From NCBI RefSeq assembly GCF_030503435.1, contig NZ_JAUKPO010000001.1, forward strand, positions 868,001 to 932,000: a DNA stretch of 64,000 bases. Reading direction: 5' to 3'. Of this stretch, positions 37,093 to 45,768 are shown piece after piece; the stretch's first letter is position 1, and the number at the start of each line of letters is the position of its first letter. Position numbers and translations under genes: made by a program. The notes under the pieces are model-generated. The model did no database searches, was not told the origin of the DNA, and saw nothing but the letters and a program-made list of their open reading frames with translations. The DNA comes from Rhodocytophaga aerolata. GTDB lineage: Bacteria > Bacteroidota > Bacteroidia > Cytophagales > 172606-1.

Positions 37093-37722
37093 CTAAATCA
37101 GTTTATGCTTAAGGGCTTTTTCTATGGCTTCGGCTTTGGAATGTACTTCCAGCTTCCAGTAAATATTTTTAATGTGTGTACGTACGGTTTCTTTATCTAC
37201 AAATATCTCTTCCGCTATAGTACTGTAGCTTTTGCCTTTAGAGAGTAGTTCCAGCACTTCGGTTTCCCTGGCCGTTAGCGGAGAATTGCGGTTTTTCTGA
37301 AAAGAAGATACCACCATCCGGGCAATATTGGTGCTCATAGGCGCCCCGCCTTCCTGTATATCCTTTATAGCTTCCAGTAGCCTGGCTGGCTGCATATTTT
37401 TGGTCAGGTAGCCACCAGCCCCGGCACATAGGGCCTGAAATACAAGCGAATCGTTATCATACACGGTTACTACAATAATGTTGGTTTTGGGCCTGAGCCG
37501 TTTTATCTTCTCAATGCCCTCTATCCCATTCATGCCGGGTAATTCAATATCCATCAGCACTACGTCGGGAGCATCTTCTGGTAGGTGTTTAATTGCATCC
37601 TCACAGTTGTTATACGCATTTACTATCGTGTATCCGTATGTACTGTTGATTAACAAAGCAAATCCATCCCTGATCAGATTGTCATCTTCTACAATGACAA
37701 TGCGTATATTTTGCAAAGCCAT
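37093..37722 (-). CDS. NarL/FixJ-type response regulator
   Basis: 209 residues. N-terminal receiver (about 6-125) with acidic pocket EDD (12-14), phospho-acceptor Asp58 in VVLMDIELPG, a Thr in VVTVYDND and the conserved Lys in GGYLTKNMQP. C-terminal LuxR-type HTH (about 145-209; LTARETEVLELLSKGKSYST, IFVDKETVRTHIKNIYWKL). All key residues are present. No sensor kinase is adjacent. It lies just upstream of the SusC operon, although a terminator separates them; with a motif copy upstream, it may control that operon and itself, but this is an inference. Confidence 0.95.
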   Translation of the reverse strand: MALQNIRIVIVEDDNLIRDGFALLINSTYGYTIVNAYNNCEDAIKHLPEDAPDVVLMDIELPGMNGIEGIEKIKRLRPKTNIIVVTVYDNDSLVFQALCAGAGGYLTKNMQPARLLEAIKDIQEGGAPMSTNIARMVVSSFQKNRNSPLTARETEVLELLSKGKSYSTIAEEIFVDKETVRTHIKNIYWKLEVHSKAEAIEKALKHKLI

Positions 37723-37961
37723 AGTGCACGTGTTAAGGTTAAAAAAATAAGTAGGTTCTAATGTAGAAGCTTTGAATGGATATAATGAATTTATTTACAC
37801 TAACGGCTTAAAAGGGGTAATTGGAGTTTGTGTTTTGTGATGGCTGGTAGAGTGCCTACTGAAGTCATACAGCCTAGTATAATAAGCAGTACGTACAGAC
37901 ATGCCACACAGAAAATCACCCATTTTGAGGGACTCCGGCCATCGAAACAACTGTATACTTT
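37723..37961. other. Regulator upstream region
   Basis: About 240 bp holding the motif copy at 37916 and presumably the response regulator promoter. No gene or RNA recognised. Confidence 0.4.
37916..37932. promoter_or_regulatory. Copy 5 of the recurring motif (best copy)
   Basis: TCACCCATTTTGAGGGA, 194 bp upstream of the response regulator ATG and 30 bp after the stop of the LolA-like pseudogene. Used as the reference for the other copies. Confidence 0.45.
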
Positions 37962-38698
37962 TTAAGGCATCCAGTGTATTTTGCCAAATAAATGTGCCGA
38001 AAACAAGCCCTCTGGTAATGGCATATTGGCTTGCAGATTCTTATATACTTCCAGCTGCTGCGGCTTGCCATCTGTCAGGAAAAGCACTTCTGTTTCTGTC
38101 CATCCGCCCGCCGTCCGGATGTGTTTACGGAATTGAGCTTCCTGTATATGCCCGTCAGGCTGGGCAGCAAGTGTACGTACCAGATATAGGTGTTGCTTAT
38201 CAAGCCAGAACTGGTTGCTTTGTACATCTCCTTGCCTGGCACCTACCACGTACACCGGCCTGCCATTCCAGGTATCTTCGTAAAAAGCAGCTGTATTGTA
38301 GCCAGCTTCGTTTAGTCTTCTTAATGCTTTTTCTTTTGATAAAAAATAAATACCGCCTGCCAGAAGCATCAGGTTATTTACTTGTTTTTTACTAGCCGTT
38401 AATTCTTTGTTCTTAAACTGGTACACTGAATCATTTCATTGGTAAATAGTACCGCATTGCCTAAGGATGGGTCACCAAAATCTATCCTGAACTTATCCGG
38501 GTATTTTATAGCTTCATACCAAACGGATGTACCCGAAATGGTATCTTTCTCATAATGTGTATTGTACTGCGTAAAAGTAAGCGTATGGGCCCATTTACCC
38601 ACATATTTTTTTTGCATGGCTTCCAGCAATTTTTCCGCAGTATCTATCTTAGGCGGATTTATCAGCAGAATAAGGGTCAGGTAGAAAGAGAGGAGCAT
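37962..38698 (-). pseudogene. LolA-like lipoprotein carrier gene with a frameshift
   Basis: Two overlapping frames read as one protein of about 245 residues. The first (38698 to 38399) has a signal-like start MLLSFYLTLILLI and KLLEAMQKKYVGKWAHTLTF, and ends soon after LFTNEMIQ. The second (from 38426 to 37962) continues with VYQFKNKELTASKKQVNNLM and ends ENLQ-like, LFGKIHWMP. Joining them needs one missing base near 38420. No slippery heptamer is present in the overlap, so a programmed -1 frameshift is unlikely. Either a real pseudogene or a sequencing/assembly error. LolA-like proteins of this type are periplasmic carriers or binders; the family call is moderate. Confidence 0.7.
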
Positions 38699-38757
38699 AC
38701 AATATCAGGGGTGTTTACTAGTGTGTACTGAGGACTACTTATAAATTGCTTATACAA

Positions 38758-38787
38758 AAACCGCTGCTTTATACAAAGCAGCGGTTT
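38758..38787 (-). terminator. Terminator downstream of the GMC oxidoreductase
   Basis: AAACCGCTGCTTT (38758-38770), 4-nt loop, AAAGCAGCGGTTT (38775-38787), followed by T-run on the minus strand. The transposon-like element lies between it and the GMC stop codon. Confidence 0.9.
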
Positions 38788-38809
38788 CCTTTTACAATAA
38801 TATATCTTA

Positions 38810-38970
38810 GAAGCTGTTTGAATTAATTTCTTTAAGCTACAAACATGCCTTTTCAGCTGCAACTCCGTTACTTTTTCGGTCCGTAGCATCCGGCTACGCT
38901 CCTACAAAGTGCCTCGTTTCGCTTGAAAATTCATTATTTTCGCTATTAAATTAATAACTCAAACAGCTTC
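38810..38970. mobile_element. 161-bp MITE-like element flanked by TTA
   Basis: Terminal inverted repeats begin GAAGCTGTTTGA at both ends (38810-38821 and, inverted, 38959-38970) and continue imperfectly for about 20 bp. The element is flanked by the direct repeat TTA (38807-38809 and 38971-38973), as expected for a 3-bp target duplication. It has no transposase and contains a short hairpin GTAGC-N5-GCTAC. A TNA duplication fits the IS5/IS1031 group, by established IS knowledge; the link is an inference. It sits in the 3' untranslated region of the GMC gene and seems not to have destroyed the terminator. No second copy is in the window. Confidence 0.72.
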
Positions 38971-38977
38971 TTATTTA

Positions 38978-40675
38978 TCAAATGTTCATTTTCTTCATTT
39001 CCTTTACAGCATGATCGCAGGCACGTGCCGTTAAGGCCATGTAGGTAAGTGAAGGATTTACACAAGAAGCAGAAGTCATACAAGCACCATCTGTAACAAA
39101 CACATTTGGTACTGAATGCACCTGATTAAAGGCATTTAATACAGATGTTTTCGGGTCGCGGCCCATTCTGGCAGTGCCCATTTCATGAATAGCCATTCCA
39201 GGATAAGAACCTCTGTCGTAGGTTTCAACATCTTTTAGTCCGGCAGCTTCCAGCATTTCAGCGGCATCATTTGCCATATCTTTCCGCATCTTCATTTCAT
39301 TCTCTTTGAACTCTGCATTGAATGTTAAGGTAGGTTGTCCCCATTCATCTTTCTTATCTTTATTCAGCAGCACCGAATTTTCATGGTACGGCAGACATTC
39401 GCCAAATGCGCCTATGCCCATTACCCATGGGCCTGGTTTAGTTAGTTCATCTTTAAAGTCGGCGCCAAAGTTCATTTCGGCAATACCCCGCTGCCATCCT
39501 GTGCGGCTTGCCCCTCCCTGGTAACCAAAGCCGCGGATATAGTCGCGTTTGTCGCTGCCTACATTCCGGTAACGTGGAATATAAATACCATTTGGACGGC
39601 GTCCATAATAGTATTGATCATCCATCCCAACAGCTGTACCTTGTGCCCCTGTGCGGAAATGATGGTCCATCAGGTTGTGGCCCAGCTCTCCGCTATCGTT
39701 GCCCAATCCATTTGGAAACCGGTTAGACATCGAGTTGAGCATAATAAAGGTAGTGCTGATAGTAGAGCCATTCAAGAAAATAATTTTGGCATAATACTCA
39801 GTCATTTCCTTGGTATCATAATCTATTACCTGTACGCCGGTAGCTTTTTTCTTTTGTTCATCATAGATAACAGAACTTACAATAGAACGTGGCTTCAGGG
39901 TAAGATTTCCGGTAGCCATAGCTGCCGGCAGCGTAGAAGATTGTGTACTGAAATATGCACCAAACTGGCAACCCCGGCTACACATATTGCGGTACTGGCA
40001 TTGAGAGCGGCCTGGTAATGCTTTTGTTAAATTAGCTACCCGGCCCATGGTTACTTTCCGGTTTTTGAAGTTAGATTCTATGCCTTTCTTTACTTCTTTT
40101 TCCACACAATTCATGGGCATGGCAGGCTGGAATTTACCATCTGGTAACTGAGGCAAGCCTTCCTTTTGTCCGCTGATACCGGCAAAAGTTTCTACGTAGT
40201 CGTACCAGGGAGCTATATCTTTATACCGGATGGGCCAGTCTACAGCTATGCCATCCTTTATATTAGCTTCAAAGTCCATATCACTCAGGCGGTATGACTG
40301 GCGACCCCACATAATAGACTTACCCCCTACGATATCTGGGCGGTACCAGTCAAACCGTTTCTTTTCGTCATAAGGCGATTTCATATCGTCGAACCAGTAA
40401 TGCGCATTGTATTCGCTGTAAGGATAATCGCGGCTTAGGAACGGATGCGATTTCTCCATAGCAATAGTACGTCTTCCCCGGTGCTTATATTCCCAGGGAT
40501 GTTTGTTAGCTTCCGGATAGTCTTTTACGTGTTCCAGGTTTTTACCTCTGTCGAGCATCAGTACTTTTAATCCTTTTTCGGTTAATTCTTTTGCTGCCCA
40601 TCCACCGCTAACGCCAGAGCCCACCACAATGGCATCGTATGTATTTTGTTGTTTTGCTTTTATATTCAGGTTCAT
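38978..40675 (-). CDS. GMC family FAD-dependent oxidoreductase
   Basis: 565 residues. N-terminal FAD-binding Rossmann motif IVVGSGVSGGWAAKEL (about 17-32), middle GMC signature regions including VGGKSIMWGRQSYRLSD, C-terminal SYPGMAIHEMGTARMGRDP with the active-site His and VTDGACMTSASCVNPSLTYM. Resembles the large subunit of membrane-linked sugar or polyol dehydrogenases (gluconate 2-dehydrogenase type). The protein begins without a signal, but its partner subunit has a Tat-like signal and could carry it across, as in such complexes. The substrate is not predictable. Follows the subunit-3 gene by 85 bp. Confidence 0.93.
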   Translation of the reverse strand: MNLNIKAKQQNTYDAIVVGSGVSGGWAAKELTEKGLKVLMLDRGKNLEHVKDYPEANKHPWEYKHRGRRTIAMEKSHPFLSRDYPYSEYNAHYWFDDMKSPYDEKKRFDWYRPDIVGGKSIMWGRQSYRLSDMDFEANIKDGIAVDWPIRYKDIAPWYDYVETFAGISGQKEGLPQLPDGKFQPAMPMNCVEKEVKKGIESNFKNRKVTMGRVANLTKALPGRSQCQYRNMCSRGCQFGAYFSTQSSTLPAAMATGNLTLKPRSIVSSVIYDEQKKKATGVQVIDYDTKEMTEYYAKIIFLNGSTISTTFIMLNSMSNRFPNGLGNDSGELGHNLMDHHFRTGAQGTAVGMDDQYYYGRRPNGIYIPRYRNVGSDKRDYIRGFGYQGGASRTGWQRGIAEMNFGADFKDELTKPGPWVMGIGAFGECLPYHENSVLLNKDKKDEWGQPTLTFNAEFKENEMKMRKDMANDAAEMLEAAGLKDVETYDRGSYPGMAIHEMGTARMGRDPKTSVLNAFNQVHSVPNVFVTDGACMTSASCVNPSLTYMALTARACDHAVKEMKKMNI

Positions 40676-40760
40676 TGAAATAAATTTTTTAGGTATATGT
40701 CGTAAATGACTACTGCTTGCTTAACTATTTTTACTATATGGACACTAATAGTATAGTATG

Positions 40761-41456
40761 CTAGACCGATGCCTGAGCTTTCTGACCTTCCTTGTAAGGG
40801 ATACAAGGCTCATATCTGCCAGGTACCTGTTTATAATCTAATGCCTGTGTAGCGCCAATCTCAGATGTAAAATAACCCAGTAACGTTAGTTCTTTCAGCG
40901 TCCGGAAGAAGGGAAGAGGGGCTTTTTGTTCCTCTTGGGGCTTTGGCGCACCGGTTACAGCCGTTCCAGACTGGCCGGCTCCTGCCTGAGTTTCTCCCTG
41001 GCGGTCTTCATCGGGTTTGGCTGGTTCTGGTTCCGGTTTTTTTTCATCTTCAGCAGCTATTTCTTTCAACAAGGCGGTTTGTTGATCGGTAGTTAGCTCC
41101 AGGAAAGTCTTCTTGTGAGCTTTCTGACTTTTATCCTCCAGGCGGTCCAGGCCTTTCAAAAAGCTTTTCTGATCTTTTTCTTCATAGCAATCCGTCAGCA
41201 TCGTTTCTATAAATTCATTCACCTTTGCCTCTTTTGCACCTGGTGTACTCGTTTTAGGAATGATTATCTCTGAGAGCTCTGCCACCATTTTGTCTTGTTC
41301 GGCAGTAAATGCAAAACCCGCGTCAGTGGCCGCCTTTGCTGCCGTTTGCTCTGCTTTTTTAGAGGTGCAACCATTCAGAATTCCTGTAAGAGCAGGGGCA
41401 GAAAGGGTTCCACCCATCAGCAAACTTACTTTAAGTAATGCTTCTCTTCTTTTCAA
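40761..41456 (-). CDS. Gluconate 2-dehydrogenase subunit 3-like lipoprotein
   Basis: 231 residues. Starts MKRREALLKVSLLMGG, a Tat-like signal, and has a lipobox-like LNGC near residue 29. The core (about 45-125 and 175-231) is the subunit-3 domain (QDKMVAELSEIIIPKTSTPG; LKELTLLGYFTSEIGATQAL). A Pro/Glu/Gln-rich linker of about 50 residues (about 128-175, KPEPEPAKPDEDRQGETQ) is inserted in the middle, which is unusual. It probably anchors the GMC subunit to the outside of the inner membrane. No cytochrome c subunit is nearby, so the electron acceptor is open. Confidence 0.88.
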   Translation of the reverse strand: MKRREALLKVSLLMGGTLSAPALTGILNGCTSKKAEQTAAKAATDAGFAFTAEQDKMVAELSEIIIPKTSTPGAKEAKVNEFIETMLTDCYEEKDQKSFLKGLDRLEDKSQKAHKKTFLELTTDQQTALLKEIAAEDEKKPEPEPAKPDEDRQGETQAGAGQSGTAVTGAPKPQEEQKAPLPFFRTLKELTLLGYFTSEIGATQALDYKQVPGRYEPCIPYKEGQKAQASV

Positions 41457-41774
41457 GGGTATGTATAATTTAGTGGTTGGATAAAATAATTAACTGTTGC
41501 TTACAAGTATTGTTCAAAAGCAGCTTATAAGCACAGGCAATGCATAAGTATTCCCAGCTAATAAGTACATCTGCTTTTCATATCATATTCAACTCCTAAA
41601 ATTAAGAAATATCTGCCAAAGGACAGTTGATTCTTACAATTTTTTAAAGGAAAGGTCCTAAATTCTGAACAGCTGTATCAAAAAACTGGATAGAAGCGGA
41701 TTGTGAAGTTTTTGTTAAACTTATTTTTAGCTCAATGCGTATGACGCTTTAAAGACATACTGCCATTTTTTTAC
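41457..41774. other. Intergenic region
   Basis: 318 bp, AT-rich, between the subunit-3 gene and a small coiled-coil ORF; divergent promoters expected. Nothing else seen. Confidence 0.4.
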
Positions 41775-41939
41775 ATGACCACAGATTACGAAAAAACTCT
41801 CCGTGATTTGCAAGAGCGTGAGAAGGTAATTATCAGAAGGCTACAAGAATTAGATAAACGAAATCAGATTCTGAAGGAAGTTAATGAAAAGTTGAAAACC
41901 CGGTGTTTGAGCCAGTTTTCTGATAGAGTCAGGCTTTAA
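41775..41939 (+). CDS. Small coiled-coil protein, 54 residues
   Basis: ATG to TAA without interruption, 54 residues. Sequence is highly charged with heptad-like leucines (LQEREKVIIRRLQELDKRNQ, ILKEVNEKLK) and forms one predicted long coiled coil, followed by a short polar tail. No known family. It has its own 180-bp gap to menE and could be an independent small gene or a spurious frame; the clean heptads favour a real gene. Confidence 0.5.
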   Translation: MTTDYEKTLRDLQEREKVIIRRLQELDKRNQILKEVNEKLKTRCLSQFSDRVRL

Positions 41940-42125
41940 CACTCCTAATTTCATATAGAATGCTATACAATTTACCTTTCAGTCAGAAAGGCAGTAATCA
42001 TCTATTTTTTAGTTAATTTAGCCAGGCAGACTTTACTTGTGTGCCTGATCACTTGCACAAAGCACTTTCCTGCACAATACCAGGTTTGTCTTCTGGATAG
42101 TACCATTTATGTATAGTCGCTATTT

Positions 42126-43232
42126 ATGCCTACTCAACTTTCGGATGTTCTTCACATAGGAAATTATACGCTATCGTATGATGCCATCCGGCAAGGCAGA
42201 TTTCCAGGTGCACTTTCTGCGTATGAAACCCAAACATTGCTTTTCTGCCAGCAGTGGCTTAGTGGGCAAGAAACCTTTACTCTGTTTACTTCAGGATCTA
42301 CGGGAACACCCAAATCTATTACCTTTCACCGCCAGCAGATGATTGCCAGCGCCCATATGACAGGCAAAGCCCTGGGATTAGTTGCCGGTGACCGTGCATT
42401 GGTTAGCTTACCTACCCAGTATATTGGCGGGCAGATGATGCTTGTACGAGGATTTGAATTGCAACTACATCTAACTATTCTCCCGCCATCATCGATGCCT
42501 CTCTCCGCTTTTACTGAAGATACCCATTTTGATTTTTTATCTTTCGTACCCCTGCAACTACAAAACAGCTTGGCACAAACCCCTGAAAAAATAGCCATTT
42601 TACATAGAGCTAAGGCTATCTTGTTAGGCGGCGCACCAGTAAGCCAGAGTCTGGAAGCACAACTGCAAGCAATACAAGCCCCTATATATCATACCTATGG
42701 TATGACAGAAACCATTTCCCATATTGCATTAAAAAAGCTTACTACATCGGGCAAGCAACCCTATTTTACTGTGTTGGAAGGAATTAAAATTTCCCTTGAC
42801 GGCAGAGGCTGCCTGGTGATTCGTGCACCTTTTCTGAACGATGAACCAGTGGTTACCAATGATGTGGTGCAACTTCTCTCCCCCAGTACGTTTGAATGGA
42901 TGGGCCGGATAGATCATGTGATTAACTCCGGAGGTGTGAAAGTGCAGGCTGAAAAGGTAGAACAAGGGGTAGAAAAGGTATTGCTTAAACTAAATCTTCA
43001 CAAACGTTTTTTTGTGGCTCCGCTGCCTGATGCTTTGCTTGGAGAAAAGGTGACCCTTTTTATAGAAGGCTCTCCCCTATCTACTAGTGAGGAAAAGTCG
43101 CTTACCGATGAGTTAAGTATCTTTTTAACTCACTACGAAAAACCGAAATCCATCCGGTATGTGCCGGCTTTTTCCCAAACGGCTTCTGGCAAGCTCGACA
43201 AAAGGCAGTCTATGGCCAGTATAGCTGTATAG
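42126..43232 (+). CDS. menE: o-Succinylbenzoate-CoA ligase-like AMP-binding enzyme
   Basis: 368 residues, short like other Bacteroidota MenE. AMP-forming acyl ligase: FTSGSTGTPKSITFH (P-loop), HTYGMTETISHIAL (A5-type motif), VINSGGVKVQAEKVE (A8-type) and the catalytic Lys in TASGKLDKRQS. MenE activates o-succinylbenzoate in menaquinone synthesis. No other men genes are in the window, so the assignment depends on family shape and length; other small AMP ligases remain possible. Confidence 0.85.
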   Translation: MPTQLSDVLHIGNYTLSYDAIRQGRFPGALSAYETQTLLFCQQWLSGQETFTLFTSGSTGTPKSITFHRQQMIASAHMTGKALGLVAGDRALVSLPTQYIGGQMMLVRGFELQLHLTILPPSSMPLSAFTEDTHFDFLSFVPLQLQNSLAQTPEKIAILHRAKAILLGGAPVSQSLEAQLQAIQAPIYHTYGMTETISHIALKKLTTSGKQPYFTVLEGIKISLDGRGCLVIRAPFLNDEPVVTNDVVQLLSPSTFEWMGRIDHVINSGGVKVQAEKVEQGVEKVLLKLNLHKRFFVAPLPDALLGEKVTLFIEGSPLSTSEEKSLTDELSIFLTHYEKPKSIRYVPAFSQTASGKLDKRQSMASIAV

Positions 43233-43470
43233 TATTTAGAACCTTCCTTCTTGAGCTGCCCTTAATCAATAGATTTTTGCTTTTACCGTATTTAACTTTT
43301 GGTCTTTTGTTGATCAGAATGTAGCCAAAAAGGAATATAAGCTACCTGAAATAAAATTGAAAAAATATTCTTTTACACGGTTACTTCCCTTCTGTCTCAC
43401 CATAAAGGCTAAAAATCGCTTGTACTTAGCAATCACACATAACACTAAAACATAAACTATTATTACTTCA

Positions 43471-43965
43471 ATGAAAAATTTAAGATTACTTATTATTGCC
43501 CTAACTCTGGTAACTTTCTTTTCTGCCTGTAAAAAAGACGATGCGCCAAAAGTAAAAACTAAGTCAGAAATGATTTCTAGCGACTCTGGTAAACAATGGA
43601 GAATCACATCTATGAAAGCCAAGTATACATTAAATGGCCAACAGCGGGAAGAAGATGTGATGAATCTTGCATTCGATGAGGCTTGCGAAAGAGACAACTT
43701 AACTGTGCTTTTTAGAAACAAAACCTACGAGGCCAGAGAAGGAGCTTTAAAATGTGGCAGCGCTGATTTATTAGACACAGGAACATGGGAATTAAAAAAT
43801 AATGATACGGAATTACATGTTACTACTCCTAAAGCAGGCTCATTGTACTCAACATTGAAAGAAGTTACTGAAACTAGCATTACTGGTGAGTTTCCACAAA
43901 CATTTCCTTTAACTTCTGGTGGAACTGTCGAAACTATGGTAACAGTTGTATATACTGCTCAATAA
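43471..43965 (+). CDS. Lipocalin-like lipoprotein, copy 1
   Basis: 164 residues. Lipoprotein signal TFFSACKKDD, then a beta-rich domain with SSDSGKQWRITSMKAKYTLN and GTWELKNNDTELHVTT, as in lipocalin-like proteins of Bacteroidota. Two internal Cys (EACERD; LKCGSAD) are conserved in copy 2 and may form a disulfide. Ligand unknown. Has its own terminator; the next gene is a diverged duplicate. Confidence 0.8.
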   Translation: MKNLRLLIIALTLVTFFSACKKDDAPKVKTKSEMISSDSGKQWRITSMKAKYTLNGQQREEDVMNLAFDEACERDNLTVLFRNKTYEAREGALKCGSADLLDTGTWELKNNDTELHVTTPKAGSLYSTLKEVTETSITGEFPQTFPLTSGGTVETMVTVVYTAQ

Positions 43966-44024
43966 ATTAAAAACAATAAACTATACATCACTTCCTAAGC
44001 ATAAAGCTTAGCTGCAACACTGAG

Positions 44025-44074
44025 AAGGAAATTTTGTAGCCCTACTTGTATGGTTACAAAATTTCCTTTTTTAA
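44025..44074 (+). terminator. Terminator after lipoprotein copy 1
   Basis: AAGGAAATTTTGTA (44025-44038) pairs with TACAAAATTTCCTT (44055-44068), 16-nt loop, then a T-run. Confidence 0.85.
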
Positions 44075-44229
44075 TGCCCTCCTATCTCTTCCAGAGGTAA
44101 AACAAAAATACAACAAACTAGTAATTATTATAAATTGATTTACTTTCAAGGTTACCAAGGACTATTTCTCCCATAAATAGTACAAATTTCAATAAACTCC
44201 CTGAAACTTAAATTCCCTAAAAAAAACCT

Positions 44230-44712
44230 ATGAAAAATTTCAGACTGCTTGCTATTACACTTTCTCTCCTTACGTTTTTTTCTGCCTGTAAGAAAGACGA
44301 TGCCCCTATTAAAACCAAAACCAAATCAGAAATGATATCCAGTACTTCCGGCAAACAATGGAAGTTGGTTGCATCTACCGTTACGTATATACAAGACGGA
44401 GAAACCGAAACTGACAACATGCTGGAAGATTATGAAGCTTGTGAGCTAGATGACTTATATATTATGTTCGCCGACAAAAAATACGAAGAACGGGAAGGTG
44501 CTTCCAAGTGCGATCCTACCGACAGCGACCTGATGAACAGTGGCACCTGGGAACTGAGAAATAATGATACTGAACTGGTATTTACTGTTAATGGCAATGA
44601 ATTAGTATATAAAGTACTGGAAATATCTGAAAGCTCTATCAAAGTGGAAGATTCATTAACCTTAGCGGATGGAGATAAACTCATCTTCACTGAAACATAT
44701 AAAGCACAATAA
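44230..44712 (+). CDS. Lipocalin-like lipoprotein, copy 2
   Basis: 160 residues. Nearly identical in its first 50 residues to copy 1 (FFSACKKDDAP; KTKSEMISSTSGKQWKL) and less so later, with GTWELRNNDTEL and the same two Cys (EACELD; SKCDPT). A tandem duplication followed by divergence, mainly in the C-terminal strands, is the simplest reading. Each copy has its own promoter region and terminator. Function unknown. Confidence 0.8.
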   Translation: MKNFRLLAITLSLLTFFSACKKDDAPIKTKTKSEMISSTSGKQWKLVASTVTYIQDGETETDNMLEDYEACELDDLYIMFADKKYEEREGASKCDPTDSDLMNSGTWELRNNDTELVFTVNGNELVYKVLEISESSIKVEDSLTLADGDKLIFTETYKAQ

Positions 44713-44742
44713 TTCCATAGTATTTCTCCTTTCTTGTTTTAG

Positions 44743-44776
44743 CAAAAAAGCGTGAGCCGTAACTCACGCTTTTTTG
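44743..44776 (+). terminator. Terminator after lipoprotein copy 2
   Basis: CAAAAAAGCGTGAG (44743-44756), loop CCGTAA, CTCACGCTTTTTTG (44763-44776). Confidence 0.92.
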
Positions 44777-45066
44777 TTGTGCTTATTTACGCAAACCTTT
44801 GTTACAAGTGTGTTTCCTTACCTATAAGATATTCCTATGTAGACAATAATTCATCCACTACCAGAAAACAAGAAATTTTCACTTTTCCAGGAAACAATAT
44901 AACCCTCTTATCAGTACGTATATATAGTTAGTGCAATCATCTGTTGATTTATTTTGCCGCTATCGTGCTGACTGAAAATAAGGCAGTGTGTAAACAAAAG
45001 GTGCGGCAAGGGAAGTTAACTAGCATTGGCGCTTTAGTTTTTAATCTATCTAATCACTCAACTGCT

Positions 45067-45768
45067 ATGAAAATGCATAGAAAGCTCCCGGAGAAAAGGA
45101 ACCGCCAAATCAATGTAACCACTGCCTTTCTTATCTCATTCTCTCTACTCTTAGCCTCCTGTTATCCGCAAGGTCCTGAAATTGTGTCGGATTATGATGT
45201 GGTGGGCACCTCTTACGATTCTACCTTTAATTTTTCCCAAGTACGCACGTATGCTCTCATAGACACCGTACTGGTTATGCAAGGCAACAATGGCAATAGA
45301 AGGTACCTGGCCCCAGCTTTAAACGACTTTGTTATTAGCCAGGTAGAAAACAACTTAAACCGTTTGGGGTATACCCGCATCTCCACCATAAGCCCCAATC
45401 AAGTGCCTGATGTAGTAATGCAGGTTTCTGCTTTTTCTAATACATCTGTGGGTGCATACTACGATTCCTGGTACAATAACTGGGGCTGGTACTCAGGTTG
45501 GAATAGCTGGTATCCCGGAACAGGATTTGGCCCGGGATGGTACCCTTCAGGCGTAACGTATTATTATTCTGTTACCACTGGAACCGTATTGCTGGAGATG
45601 ATTAATCCTGCAGCAGCCGATAATACTACGCAGCGCCTGCCGGTAGTCTGGCTGGGTACCTTAAACGGCTTATTGGAATTTGACGATAACAATAGTAACC
45701 GCGAAAGAATTGCCAATGGAATAGACCGTGCCTTTACGCAATCGCCCTACCTGCGCAGATCGTTATAA
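45067..45768 (+). CDS. DUF4136 lipoprotein
   Basis: 233 residues from the ATG at 45067; the frame goes on to a TTG at 44944 but the added 41 residues are not signal-like. Lipoprotein signal SLLLASC, then the DUF4136 pattern (SDYDVVGTSYDSTFNFSQVR, TYALID; QVENNLNRLGYTRI), and a Gly/Trp/Tyr-rich segment (YYDSWYNNWGWYSGWNSWYP). Function unknown. The stop overlaps the ATG of the next gene (TAATG), so the two are translationally coupled. Confidence 0.85.
   Translation: MKMHRKLPEKRNRQINVTTAFLISFSLLLASCYPQGPEIVSDYDVVGTSYDSTFNFSQVRTYALIDTVLVMQGNNGNRRYLAPALNDFVISQVENNLNRLGYTRISTISPNQVPDVVMQVSAFSNTSVGAYYDSWYNNWGWYSGWNSWYPGTGFGPGWYPSGVTYYYSVTTGTVLLEMINPAAADNTTQRLPVVWLGTLNGLLEFDDNNSNRERIANGIDRAFTQSPYLRRSL

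Noticed and set aside
37901-38395. A 164-codon plus-strand frame
   Set aside because: It lies opposite the LolA-like pseudogene and has no start or coding character of its own.
38399-38426. Programmed -1 frameshift in the LolA-like gene
   Set aside because: No slippery heptamer or downstream pseudoknot was seen; loss of a base is simpler.
38677-38889. A 70-codon minus-strand frame
   Set aside because: It crosses the terminator and part of the MITE and has no family pattern.
43314-43721. A 135-codon frame opposite lipoprotein copy 1
   Set aside because: It is the antisense shadow of the lipoprotein gene.
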